Shown piece by piece: positions 25,201 to 36,434 of a DNA stretch of 64,000 nucleotides. Below the pieces are notes generated by a model. That model was not told the origin of the DNA. It ran no database searches and saw only the letters and a list, made by a program, of their open reading frames with translations. Both the position numbers and the translations under genes were made by a program. Each line of letters begins with the position of its first letter. The stretch's first letter is position 1. Source of the stretch: Sweltsa coloradensis (taxonomy: Eukaryota; Arthropoda; Insecta; Plecoptera; Chloroperlidae); contig JAMZAV010000156.1 of assembly GCA_024449915.1 (NCBI GenBank), positions 1 to 64,000 of the forward strand. The letters run 5' to 3'.

Positions 25201-25479
25201 TTTCTCTCGCGCGAGTTTTCTTTGATTGAGTCTTTGACATAATAAGCGACAGAACGAGATGGAATCTAGATTCAAGGAGCGATCTAATCGCGCCAGCCAA
25301 TCAGGGCTCGTTCCCCCCTCCCCGTTCCACCCCTCCTCACCCACCCTCGCCGGTGAATCCCTCGCTCGCTCACGTACCAACGCACAGAGCCCACACAACA
25401 CAACACAACACAAAGGATTCACACTCGTGTAGTTCGTTGGGATGTATTTAAAGTAGGTAGCGATTTCATTAATCCTAGC

Positions 25480-25481
<2 letters not shown>
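22236..25481. other. Intergenic, no gene seen
   Basis: No supported gene. It holds poly-C (about 22740-22758) and poly-G (about 23460-23477) runs, a copy of the GGTGGAGGTGCTGGTCC core at 23890, and an ACCCGA-rich stretch at 24067-24130. GC content rises near 23040-23350 and 25100-25400, without a coding frame I can defend. Confidence 0.5.

Positions 25482-25553
<72 letters not shown>
25482..25553. repeat. (TG)n microsatellite
   Basis: About 36 uninterrupted TG units. The Cys-Val open frames that cross it are artefacts. Confidence 0.97.
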
Positions 25554-25555
<2 letters not shown>

Positions 25556-26366
25556 TGTATTACGAAATCTGCGCGGAAAAGTTACAGCAGGAACGAATTT
25601 AAGAACGGGGGACTTAAGTGGAGCGTGGGCAAACGCTTTTCCATGGAAGATTTATCGGCATGTGCTTTACGTCGTCAGATCGCTGAATGCCGCTCCCCCC
25701 CCTCCCCTCCCCACGCTTCGATATCATTATTCTCAGTTAGTGAGAGGTTTTAAAACTTCTTCTTCTTCTTCCTCCTACACTTGAGAGCTGATCAGTTGCA
25801 TGCAAAGTGTTCCACCCTTGTGACTAAGCAAATGTTTAATCGATGCATTCATGCATAGATTTTTGTCCTGTGGGGAATAGGAGATTGTGTTGTGTGTGAG
25901 GGAAGGGAATTTCTCATAATCAATCAAAAGATTTTGAGCAATAAAATATTTACTGTGAAAAATTAAAATCCAATGTTCTTCCATTGCAGCACTTCAATGT
26001 GGACGACTTTTGTACAAGACAAAAGTTTTGCTGCCTGAGGCAAAGTTAACTGTTAAACGTATGTTTTTAACATTTGTGTTGGAAACAACTAAAAGTGAGT
26101 AGAAATATAGGAAATCCGGTCGTGAGGACCAAGGATACTATCATACACTTCGTTTGTGGTGAAGACTGTATTGTAGTCTTGCAGTAGATAGTAAGTTACT
26201 GACGAATCAAATATGAGACAATAAAAGGTAGTTTTTTTCTAAGCTGGATTGTTTTGGATGTTGTGGGTGGTTAAGTGGGATGCTAGTTTACTGTACAAGT
26301 AATGTGCTGTTTGAAAACTAATTTGTCTAGTTACGCGTAGCTTTAAAGGGACATCTCTTCAAATAC
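25554..26366. other. Intergenic, no gene seen
   Basis: No gene or repeat recognised by eye. Confidence 0.45.
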
Positions 26367-27199
26367 GCTGCCAGTGACATTGTTAGACGAGGGAACGAAA
26401 CGACTGAGGAAACTATTCAAGAAAATCGGCTCTTACGTGATTCTGTGTGTCTGTACATCGAAAATCAGCCGAATCGCTAAACAGATTGCGCAGAAATTTT
26501 AAACAGACATCCAATACGAGTTTACTGAGAACTTCTAAAAAATCAGCTAAATTAGTTTCGATTAAAATCTACAAGAAAAAATAAATTGTGTAATAGGCTG
26601 CTTATGTGTAAAAATTATTTTAACGACAATGGTTTTGTTTTTAGAAAAATATTTTTTGTTTGTTATTTGCCTGGCTGTGAAATGCAGTGCACAAGGTGTA
26701 TCGAATCTTGCAAGCTCAATGTACCCCCAAATAGAGCTGAAAGATTGAATAAACCTTGCAATCTTTACACGTATTTCGTACTGGCTATGTTTTCCATAGT
26801 ATTGTCAGACTACACTGCGTTATATGCATTTCCAACCTTTTTTTAATCATAATAAAAAATAAAAAAATACAATCCAGAAATTACAAAATCTCAGGGGATT
26901 GGACCCAGGTCTTCCACATTTCGGGTATAAGGCCGTCTTAGCCAACTAGACTAGGAAAACGCCAAAGTCATTGTTAGACGAGTGAGCGAGTCATGTGTTA
27001 AGTATTCGGAAACATTTGCATTTAAATTTGATAATTATATTGGTATAAATAATAGGGGTTTTAAGTTTAGTTGGTTTAAGGGCGCGTCAACTGTAAGGCC
27101 ATAACGCGCCACTCTAGCCTATGATAGGCTAGGGAGGTCTAAGGTAGGGGGAAGAAAGGGAATGTTACCGGGTACTCAACACATGGCTCACTCACTCGG
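26367..27199 (+). repeat. Repeat Y, first direct copy left of the F-box gene
   Basis: This starts GACATTGTTAGACGAG and contains, in order, a GAAAATCAGCCGAATCGCTAAA block, GACATCCAATACGAG, a CTGGCTATGTTTTCCATAGTA block, a reversed tRNA-like piece (26895-26950, with GGGTCCAATCCCC read in reverse), then CTAGGAAAACGCCAAAGTC. It ends with a short foldback (arms about 26975-27020 and 27160-27199). The whole unit is repeated directly at 27205-28135 and inverted at 30449-31320. Only fragments of a frame are present. Confidence 0.8.
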
Positions 27200-27204
27200 A
27201 TCGG

Positions 27205-28135
27205 AAATAATTATTGAACAGGGAGCGCAGCGACTGAGTCATATAATTCAAGATAAACGGCACTTCGGTGATTCTAAGTAAGTGTGTTTATGTGTGTGTA
27301 CGCCGAAAATCAGCTAAATAGCTAAATTGATTGCGCTGAGATTTTAAACGGACATCCGGTACGAGTTTACTGGGAACTGCTAACAAAATCAGCAACATTC
27401 TTAGCGATTTAAACCTACAGGGAATTATAAATTGAAAAATAGGCTGCAAATGTATAGGATTTAATTTGACGACTATGTTTTTGTTCTTGGACAAATCTTT
27501 TTTTTTACTTGTCAGGCTGTGAATGCATGCAGTGACCAAGCTATATTGAATATTGCATTCTCAAGGTTCCCTCAAATTCCGCTGGGAGATTGAGTAAACC
27601 TTGCAATCATTAGGCCTACACGTATTTCGTATGGCTATGTTTTCCATAGTAGTATTTTATGCATGTCAAAACATATTCTATATGCTTTTTTAAATACAAT
27701 CCAGAAATTTAAAAAAATCCGACAAGGGGTTTGAACCCAGTAATAGATTTCACAATTCGAATACAATATTCGAGTACAAGATTGATTTCGAATTTCTATC
27801 AGAATCGCAAACTCGATAGATCTCACTTTTCAGTGAGATGAGACGCTGTCAGAAAAAGTGACATGAGAAGTTGTCGAATTTTAACAGAATAAGGGTCCAG
27901 GTCGTTACACATTTTGAGTTTGAGGGCACCTTAGCCAACTAAACTAGGAAATCGCCAAAGTCGTTGTTAGACGAGTAAGCGAGTCATGTTTTGACTACCG
28001 GTACTCGGAAATATTTGTATTTAAGTATAATTTGATATATGCCTATAGGTATAAATGATAGGGGTTTCAGTTTAGTTGGAATAAGGGCGCGTCATCTGTG
28101 TGGCCATAATGCGCCACTCTAGCTTATGATGTTCG
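27205..28135 (+). repeat. Repeat Y, second direct copy, with inner insertion
   Basis: It matches 26367-27130 block for block. An extra stretch of about 150 bases (about 27743-27893) interrupts the tRNA-like piece: the phrase GGGGTTTGAACCCAG is parted from GGTCCAGGTCG. The copy ends at about 28135, some 395 bases upstream of the F-box start codon. Confidence 0.75.
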
Positions 28136-28530
28136 AATCTTGGAATACGGAGTAGGAAAAGTAGGCCTACATAAATCAGGGAGTAATGTTTGTGCAAAAT
28201 TATTTTGCCAAGCTAATCGCATAGTTTTATAAACAATTTTTGGCACGATTGCTCTTCTATCAACGACTTTGGCGTTTTATAAGTTTAATTTCTTTGCCGT
28301 GACTTCTTTGACATCAACCACAACAAATGGATTTTGTAGGCCTACATGTCATTTGCTGAATTTTGGCTGCTAAATCCGTATGTCAAAACAGTTTTTGTGT
28401 AGATTTCACCAATAGGGCAGTAGGTTGATAGTAATTATTGTGAAGAGGTGTCCGTTATTACTTTAAATATAATTTGATGTTATTTTAAATTTTTGAAGTT
28501 GTACATTCGAATCTTATTGTCTTTAAGAAG

Positions 28531-29733
28531 ATGAACTCAGTTACTAACATCGAAAGCCTCCCTCGAGAGGTTCTCCTACACGTGTTTTCCTTCCTCAGTC
28601 CTGCCTATCTGTGCGAGACAGTCTCACAGGTATGTACTTATTGGGAGGAATTATGTGAAGACCCGTTACTCTACAGAGAGCTCAAGTTCAGACAAGGCGA
28701 GGTAAGCGAGCAGACTGTCGTTAATATACTCAAGGTAGCGCCGTTTCTCAAGTCACTTACACTGGTCGACTGGAATGGCATGGATACAATCTTAGAAGTG
28801 GTTTCTCAACACAACCAAAAGATTCGTGCTTTAGTCTTGGAGAAAAGAGGAGCGCCTTATTGTGTCCTAATCTCATCAGCAGTAATGATGAAAATATTAC
28901 AAAACTGTACTGAGCTCGAAACATTCATACTTCGCGGTTGTGTCGTACGTGGCAATGAGTTTTACAATAACATTTGCATTCAACTGCCCCACCTAAAAAC
29001 TCTGCATGTTATTGACAACGGAGCGATCTATTCGGGGTTATTGGTGCACCTTGCTAACAGTAACCTCGAACTCGAGGACCTAACGATATATGATAACGTC
29101 ACAATCCCAAACAACTCTAATACCACAGCTTTGTGCAACCGGTTCTGTAAAACCCTGCGCTCGTTAAGACTAGGTTATGGCGCCTGGGCTGGGTCACCAG
29201 AAGCTTTCTCCGCGCTGCAGAAGTGTGACCGTCTGGAATCGTTGAGCATCGAATATCTTGAGCGAGATGATGGCGACAACATTCTCGCCATCGGCTCGAT
29301 ACCCACCCTGCGTCATCTGAAGCTCAGGCATTGCTCGGTGCCTGAGACGAGCCTGATACGATTCTTTTCATCTGAAGGCTTGAAGAACCTTGTGGCGCTT
29401 GAGCTAGACCACTGCTACGTCACAGACAGTGGGGCAGCAGCTATCGGCGACCACCTTAAGAACCTGGAGACACTCACTCTAGATTTACCAAATTACTGGG
29501 CCGAGTTGGGGAAGTTTGGGGTGGAAAGCATTATTAAAGGATGCTCGAAGATACGTCATTTGAAGCTTTTCCAGTTTGAACAGAAGACCTTTGAAGAGAT
29601 CGTTCAGCTCATACCACAGTACCTGCCAGGTCTGAGGACCTTGGTATGCTCTCCCGGAGCAGATGGAGCCGTCGCACAAATAAAGACTCAAATGCCGGAG
29701 CTGCAGATAGAATACGAAGATCAATGCATGTAG
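28531..29733 (+). CDS. F-box and leucine-rich-repeat protein, intronless
   Basis: The single open frame encodes 400 residues. An F-box lies at about residues 7-53: SLPREVLLHVFSFLSP, then VCTYWEELCEDPLLY. This is the module that binds Skp1 in SCF ubiquitin ligases. The rest is a run of irregular leucine-rich repeats of about 24-28 residues (for example LKSLTLVDW, LETFILRGC, LRHLKLRHC, LVALELDHC, LETLTLDLP, IRHLKLFQF), which in this family bind the substrate. The architecture is that of FBXL-type adaptors, whose length is typically 400-500 residues. The ATG follows a run of in-frame stops, and AATAAA lies at 29914-29919, about 180 bases after the stop. The lack of introns, and position between inverted arms of repeat Y, suggest an expanded or retro-copied family member. 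No poly-A tail or target duplication is visible. Its substrate cannot be inferred. Confidence 0.88.
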   Translation: MNSVTNIESLPREVLLHVFSFLSPAYLCETVSQVCTYWEELCEDPLLYRELKFRQGEVSEQTVVNILKVAPFLKSLTLVDWNGMDTILEVVSQHNQKIRALVLEKRGAPYCVLISSAVMMKILQNCTELETFILRGCVVRGNEFYNNICIQLPHLKTLHVIDNGAIYSGLLVHLANSNLELEDLTIYDNVTIPNNSNTTALCNRFCKTLRSLRLGYGAWAGSPEAFSALQKCDRLESLSIEYLERDDGDNILAIGSIPTLRHLKLRHCSVPETSLIRFFSSEGLKNLVALELDHCYVTDSGAAAIGDHLKNLETLTLDLPNYWAELGKFGVESIIKGCSKIRHLKLFQFEQKTFEEIVQLIPQYLPGLRTLVCSPGADGAVAQIKTQMPELQIEYEDQCM

Positions 29734-29913
29734 TAGGTGCACATGATAAAGGCGAAGATTCCTGTTGGATTGTGATTGAACAAATGGTGACACGGATAGT
29801 CTTCTCAGAAGCAAGTTTCATGTTATGGTATAGGTGTGATTAATTTCCAAAGTTGACAGAATCATTGTTTAATTTGTCTGTATTTTATGAATATTAATTT
29901 TTGAATCTCCAAC

Positions 29914-29919
29914 AATAAA
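29914..29919 (+). other. Polyadenylation signal of the F-box gene
   Basis: AATAAA about 180 bases beyond the TAG stop, in AT-rich DNA. This is the first canonical hexamer downstream. Confidence 0.6.
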
Positions 29920-30026
29920 ATTAGATATTACAAACCAACACAGAACATGTTGAGATATCCTTTGTAAAATTTCAATTATGTGTTTAATCTTGTCTTATGG
30001 TGTACACTGGATCTTACTTTGGCTGC

Positions 30027-30115
30027 AGCGTCAGTGGTGGTGGTTCAAGCATAACGCGCGAGACTCTGATTCGGGAGGTCCCGGATTAGAATCCCGCCAT
30101 CGGCAATGACACCGC
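30027..30115 (+). mobile_element. tRNA-derived SINE fragment
   Basis: GTGGTTCAAGCATAACGCG then CTGATTCGGGAGGTCCCGG and a B-box-like GATTAGAATCCCG follow the head of the 5832 SINE. CATCGGCAATGAC replaces the usual body start. Only the head remains. Confidence 0.6.
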
Positions 30116-30264
30116 ATAATGGCCTTACGGTTGACGCGCCTCTTAAACTAACTTAAATCAAACCCAAAGTATTTAAAATATATATACCATTCAACTCAAA
30201 TGCAATTGTTCCCGTGTACTCAATACATGGCTCGATCACTCGTCTTACAACGACTGTGTATTCA

Positions 30265-30327
30265 CCACTGCCTCCTAGATGCTACTCGTTGCTCCTAGTT
30301 GGGCCAGTAGCATCTAGGAGGCAGTGG
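30265..30327. repeat. Perfect 22-bp hairpin
   Basis: Arms 30265-30286 and 30306-30327 are exact reverse complements (arm begins CCACTGCCTCCTAGATG) around a 19-base loop. A worn relative lies at about 19225-19296. Short, perfect stems shared by two loci fit a small foldback element. A structured RNA is a less likely alternative. Confidence 0.85.
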
Positions 30328-30448
30328 AATTCACCTTTAATTGAAATATCCAGGCAATGACTACACCACTCGTCGTTTCGAAATGTGAAGAGATCATTTG
30401 CAAGTAACATTTTTACACATATTTGAAATAACTAGGGAAACGAAACGC

Positions 30449-31320
30449 CAAAGTCGTTGTTAAACGAGTGAGTGAGCCATGTGTTGAGTACCCGGTTACA
30501 TTACTTTTCTTCCCCCTACCTTAGGCCTACCTAGCCTATCATAGGCTAGAGAGACGCATTATGACCTTACAGTTGACGCGCCCGTCCCCGTATACCAACT
30601 AAATTTAAAAAACTATTATTTATACGAATATAATTATCAAACTTGCATGCAAATGTTCCCGGGTACTCACCACATGACTCGCTCACTCGTCTAATTACGA
30701 CTTTGGCGTTTCCCTAGTCTAGTTGGCTAAGGCGCCCTTGTAGCCGAAATGTGAAAGAAGTGGGTTCAATCCCCTGGTCGGGAAAGATTTTGTAATTTCT
30801 AGATTGTATTTCAAAAATAATTAAACATGTTTTGAAATGCATAATATAACGCAGTGTAGTCCATCATCTGTGGCAATAGGGCCTACTATGGTAAACATAG
30901 CCAGTACGAAATACGTGAAAATATTGCAAGGTTTACTCAATCTACGAGCGGAATTTGAGGTACCTTGACGTGCAACATTCGACAGACCTTGCATGGGCAC
31001 GGCGTTTCACGGCCAGGCGAATAACAAACAAAAAATATATTTTCAAAATCTAAAACATTGTCGTAAAAATAATTTCTAAACATTGGAAGTCTATTTTTCA
31101 ATTTATTTCTTCTAGGTTTAAATCGCAACGAATCTTGCTGATTTTGTTAGCAGTTCTCAATAAACTTGTACCGGATGTCTGTTTAAAATTTCAGCGCAAT
31201 CTGTTCAGCGATTCGGTTGATTTTCAACGTACACACACACACGCACGCACGCAGAAAAACAATACAGGCCGTTTAAGTCGAATGGAGATCACTCCGTTCG
31301 CTACGCTCACTCGTTCAATT
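30449..31320 (-). repeat. Repeat Y, inverted copy right of the F-box gene
   Basis: On the minus strand this carries the same ordered blocks as 26367-27199: GAAAATCAACCGAATCGCTGAA, GACATCCGGTACAAG, CTGGCTATGTTTACCATAGTA, the tRNA-like piece (30716-30790 on the plus strand, with GGGTTCAATCCCC), the CTAGGGAAACGCC junction and the terminal foldback (arms 30449-30505 and 30651-30710). A further partial end lies at 30200-30255. The left copies and this one therefore face each other across the F-box gene. Confidence 0.8.
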
Positions 31321-31636
31321 ATAAACATTACATTTTATTAATTATTTAGGGCGAACTGGAATTCGCTTATCTCATATCTTAACGGGTAGCTTAAGAAGTC
31401 GTTAAGTATTACGTTTACATACATATACATACAAAAATAAATACATCCGTATTAAGCGAGTCTCAACACTCAGTCACATAGGCCTAACTGATTTACAGTG
31501 GTGTATTTTAATTTAAAGCAGACCTAGCCAACCCTGTAGGCGCCTACGAGCAAATAATAACCAAATGAATATGAGTATTTTAAATACGTAACACGGAACA
31601 ACATGTTGGATACGATAGGGCAATGGTCAAATAATC

Positions 31637-31826
31637 TCCCACCAGAGTGCAGAACGATCGGGGTTTGGTCACAGTTGTCTGGACGTTGATAAAATAGGAA
31701 TTTTTACAACATTTTGATGGTAGTGCATTATTGTTGGGGTGGAGGACAGATTTCCCACCAGAGTGCAGAACGAAGTTCCACTGGAACCACAATGTAAAGA
31801 GTCCTGTGACCAAACCCCGATCATGC
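31637..31826. repeat. Short inverted and direct repeats
   Basis: CGATCGGGGTTTGGTCACA at about 31658 is inverted at 31806-31824 (18 of 19 bases). A 20-base phrase CCCACCAGAGTGCAGAACGA occurs in direct orientation at about 31639 and 31753. The arrangement could be the edge of a worn transposon, but no other copy exists in the window. Confidence 0.5.
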
Positions 31827-34800
31827 GATCCTGGGCCCAGATCCACAAAGGGGGAGCTTGAAGGGAGAATTGAGGGAGATAGAACCCCCCGTTTTATTAT
31901 TGTCGGCCCTAGGCTTGGCTATATGATTATGGTATTGATGAGTATACTTAAACCACAGATAATAGAGTAAACTAAAGCTGCTACGAGCAGTATTAATATT
32001 TTTGTGATAACTATCATGCAAACAAACTATGTCAATAGTTAAGAGGAAATTAAACGACTGTTAACTACTAGAAGAAAAGTGACGTAGTTTTATTGAAGTA
32101 CGGTAGTTCCATCAATCGTCACACAGAGTCGCGCGGAACGTTAGATTCCAAACGCCAAAAACCGACTTTTTATTTTACCCAGCGTGGTATAGGGAGTTGG
32201 AGGACCTCTCCAACGGGGAAACTTCTTTATCGACTCTGCTTATAGCACGAGAGTGTTTCTACATAGATAACCGGCCGAGGTAGAGAGCTGACATCAGCAG
32301 GAAGTGGCTTCGTAAAACATTCACGACGGACGTCGTGCTAGCCACAGGATCCCTCGAGTTGGTCGACGAGAATCGGAGGAATCAAGGTGTTGCACAGTTG
32401 ACAAACGTCATCATGGTCTTGACGGTTGTCGATTGTGGATTCGATATTCAGGAGAACAGCTATGGCAAGACTTTATTAATGTAAAGGAGAGATTTAGCAA
32501 AGGCATAATGCGTGCAGTTTATTTACAACTTGGGCGACTGGTGGCAGCAAATGCAAATATACGTTATTTCATGTACATTGAAGAACAAATCATCGTATTT
32601 TATGCGCAGCACTGATCTTAAAATTAGTATGATTGTTTTTATTATTAGTTTTTTTTCAATAACGCAACATGCGGTTCCTCTAAACAAAAAAAATAAGTAA
32701 AATTTGGTATTTCAAGAACACTATTTTGTGAAACGATATTAAAAGAGTATCGGAAAGCAAACTGTCGAATCAAGTGCAGCAAGGTTCTCTCAACGTTGTG
32801 CTCGTTGATCGTTGGGTTTGTATTGCTGTCGACTTGAATGTGGATGTCTCGGAAACTTCTAAATTAGGTCTAGCCTCAAAACGCGAAATGTCTGCCGAGT
32901 GGTGTTGATACAAGTCGTCGCATTCCTCCAGGGAAGTCAGTATTTTCATTTCAGATAAGTGCAAAGTAAGAAGAGTCTACATCATCTGTTCCCATTACCA
33001 TGAGGGTGGTTTCTGGTGTTTTTCTAATGAATGAAGCCCCCACAAAACTAACACAAGAGGTGTATTTTTTAAAGTTTAATATCACATGCTGTGAGTTGCG
33101 TCTTCTTTCCTTGTTTAAAGTCGTTGGCGAAGATGATAAATCACGAAGCGGTGGGGGCTCCCCCCCCTCCCCCCCTGGTGTAGCGAGTTTGTCGACGGGT
33201 CATGAAAAACTTGCTCGAATTATTTATGGTTTGATGCTCTTCGCGTAGCACTGGCCATCATATAACAGAAAAGTTATTTCTGAAAAGTATAAATACATGT
33301 TTCGAATGATTTACTACGTGCGTAAAATGGGTTTTAAAAATAGATTTTATGATTTTTTTCTTCTTCTTCCCACCAACTCGACCAACAAAACAACATGCTA
33401 ACTACGCGTTACTTTCGCGCGAAGAAATACGAGGGAATAAATCATGTTTAATGTAGTTTGATGAAGGCGGTTTAAACACGTTGTTACTCGACGTAGTTGT
33501 GATAACATTGCATGTGCTACAGCAGCGTTCTGTGCTTGGACTGATGGTTTGGAATGATTATCAATAGCCGCGTGCGAGGAGAGTCCCTATCAACATTAAC
33601 ATGTTTGAAGAAGCAATGAAGTTTGTGCCAGACTAGCCTCGATCATGCACAGTCATCTTGATACCGTCAAAGAACTACCTCTTGTCGGCGATGATGTTGT
33701 TGACCAACTATTTTGAATCATCATCTTTACAATAATGTTCATGATAATTACCTTCAATTTGTTGTCTTGTTTGTAGTTGTATCATGTGTTATGCACTAAG
33801 TTGTGATTAGTACGCTGGACCCCTTGTGGTCATTCCATTGTAGCCAGCCTGTCAAATAAAACTTGAATTCATTTATTTTTGTTATGGTTGTTGTATGAGA
33901 CAACTCTGAAGAAATACATATTTAATACTTTAATTAAATCCAGACTTTAAAATAACACTTTTTAAACCATTCTATGGAAATACGACAAAAAGCAACATGC
34001 GCAGTCCACATCAAAATAAACTATGATTCAGGGGTAATTTGAATTGGGACCAAAGCTTACCGTTTTTATTTAACGCTTTTTCCCGCGTTCAAATCCTGTA
34101 AGTCGAGGTGCCGCGTATATAAATTACAACCGCTCTAACCCCCAAGGTCATTCGGTTTAATCCTCATTGAAGGTCAGTGTCAACATAAAACTGCGTCACC
34201 GGAGGTCACCGCCAGACGTGACAGTCGCACCGACAGATCCACTGAAAAGTGACGCATATGAGAGCTTCGCTCCCTTTTATTCCTCCCCGTATTTGTTCGT
34301 TGATTATAACTGAGCCTTCAGAAACAAACTGCCAGAGAACGCGTACCCAGTAAGGCCCTCAGCAAATTGGTTTTCCAAGGAATAATATTATTTTAATACA
34401 TGACGAATATCCGACGACACCGCCTCAATATTAGGGCGCCCCCAGCGCAGGAAGTCGGCGCCCAGGGCCACGGCAAACACAATCGAGCATACCCGTTTTA
34501 TATTAAAAGAGAATTGATGTTGAACATTGCGAGGTCCTCCATTAATCTTCTACAGATTGTGTCGATACTCAGTGAATCACGAGATGGAGTTTATTACAGA
34601 GAGAGGGCTCGAAATTAAAGTGCTCAGGGTATTTACTTCCCGATAGCAGATTAGCAAACGAACGGGGAGCCAATATTGAATCTGGCATTAGATGGGGTAT
34701 ATTGCAAACAGCGATATATAGAGCGAGGCTGGAACTTTCTGTAATACGTGTGTTTGCACGAGTTAAGCTCTACAACAGGGATTTGTGTTTGGCTTTGTGA

Positions 34801-36129
34801 TTTCGTGTGAAGTAATAGTGATGATTAGTTACTGGAGCAGCAGCAAATGTTGCTTGACAAGGGCTTAGTTGTAGTGGAACGCGGTGCAAAACAGTTTGGG
34901 ATCCTTATTAATGATACCGGAAAAGCGTTTGTATGCTAATAACAGTAAACAAACTAGGCATGATAAAACAGAGCGTTGAAAGATTATTTTATTATGTTGA
35001 TAAGAATATACTGAAAGGTAAAGAAACAAAACTCATTTATAACTTAAGTTTTAAAGCACCTTAAAGCACTGTGTACTTTTTAAACTAATTTTAATAAGTA
35101 CTTGACATTGTCAGAAATGTTGTGTCGACTATTTATTTATTCATTCATGGCACCTTCTATGACTATCAGAGGCCGATGTAGGCATTTTATCTCATGAACA
35201 ATGAGCCCAATAAGTACGCTAAATCACAATCAGTAAAGTTACAAAGTTATTCTACTTATTTATTTTAAATCAGAAAAGTTATTTTATAAAGAGGAGATTT
35301 TACTTTTGAAAGGCAATGCTTTGGTTGTGCTGTGCTGCTATAAGTCGATAAGTTTTGTTTCATATCTTATATCTTGTTACGTCCCAGGCCCCTTATATAC
35401 TTCAATCACATTTTCTCCCTTCTTGCTGCTCTAAAGTGGAATCTTCCCCGTGGCCCCTGACGACATAGTCCAGACTCCTCCACTGAAATATAGCTTCAGT
35501 TCCTTTCAAGTTGACGGCGTGGCGTTATATATACTGACGTGTTTCATAATACTAACTGTTAATTCAAGTTCAAGAGTATTATTATAGTGTTTACCAGTCT
35601 TGCGTTAGTATCTTACAAATAATAACGTTTGAAAAGTTAAGTTAAGTAACTATCAACAATAAAAATTATAAATGATGGTGATGGGATGACCAACTTTATT
35701 TTCAGGTACATTTTTGGGAAGAGTGCCAGTTCATAGAAACGATAGAAATGATGTTCTAACTACCAAGCATGTTATTATTACATCATAGATCCTTAAGACA
35801 GTATCTAAAATCCCTTTTAACATTAAAAGCTCAATACATTATTTTATTTGAGAAGAAAGGAACCAAAACATCCTCGTGCACAATTATTGTACATTAATAA
35901 ATGACAAAAACTTTAAATCATAAGAAATAGCCATTTACATCCTATGTGCTTTAAAATCATGTTTGTACGAATAGGATTGTAAGTAAAATCTATCATTTAA
36001 GTTTTGGGACAAGAAATAACTAGTTTGATTGAAAATAGATAAAGAATCGATAAGAAGAGAAGTGTGTTCTAAAAGCAAGTTTCAGTTGATGTTAGTTCAA
36101 TGTGGCTGATGAAACAAAACACTATGGCA
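31827..36129. other. Intergenic, no gene seen
   Basis: No supported gene. A block ending CCTGTCAAATAAAACTTG at about 33848-33866 looks like the 3' end of a LINE or transcript. GC content rises near 32100-32440. Short frames at 32433-32615 and 34400-34618 show no known motif. Confidence 0.5.
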
Positions 36130-36434
36130 GCTCCGCATGTAGCGAGCCCAGCCCAAGTCGTCGAGGGCGGGTGTGTATTATATACCCCCATGACGCGTGA
36201 GGCAAAGCTCCGCATGTAGCGAGCCCAGCCCAAGTCGTCGAGGGCGGGTGTGTATTATATACCCCATGACGCGTGAGGCAAAGCTCCGCATGTAGCGAGC
36301 CCAGCCCAAGTCGTCGAGGGCGGGTGTGTATTATATACCCCATGACGCGTGAGGCAAAGCTCCGCATGTAGCGAGCCCAGCCCAAGTCGTCGAGGGCGGG
36401 TGTGTATTATATGCCCCATGACGCGTGAGGCAAG
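36130..36434. repeat. Tandem repeat, four units of 76-77 bp
   Basis: Units start at 36130, 36207, 36283 and 36359. Each begins GCTCCGCATGTAGCGAG and includes CGAGGGCGGGTGTGTATTAT and CCCCATGACGCGTGAGGC. They are almost identical; the first has one extra C. Because 76 is not a multiple of 3, the open frames across the array change reading frame and are artefacts. Confidence 0.95.

Noticed and set aside
25482..25784. Frames beginning with alternating Cys-Val
   Set aside because: Produced by the TG microsatellite.
26895..26955. tRNA gene on the minus strand (also 27900-27960 and 30716-30790)
   Set aside because: A and B box words are present, but the same block recurs inside three copies of repeat Y and the stems pair poorly; it is a tRNA-derived repeat part.
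36130..36434. Possible CRISPR-like array
   Set aside because: The units are contiguous without unique spacers, in eukaryotic DNA; it is a minisatellite.
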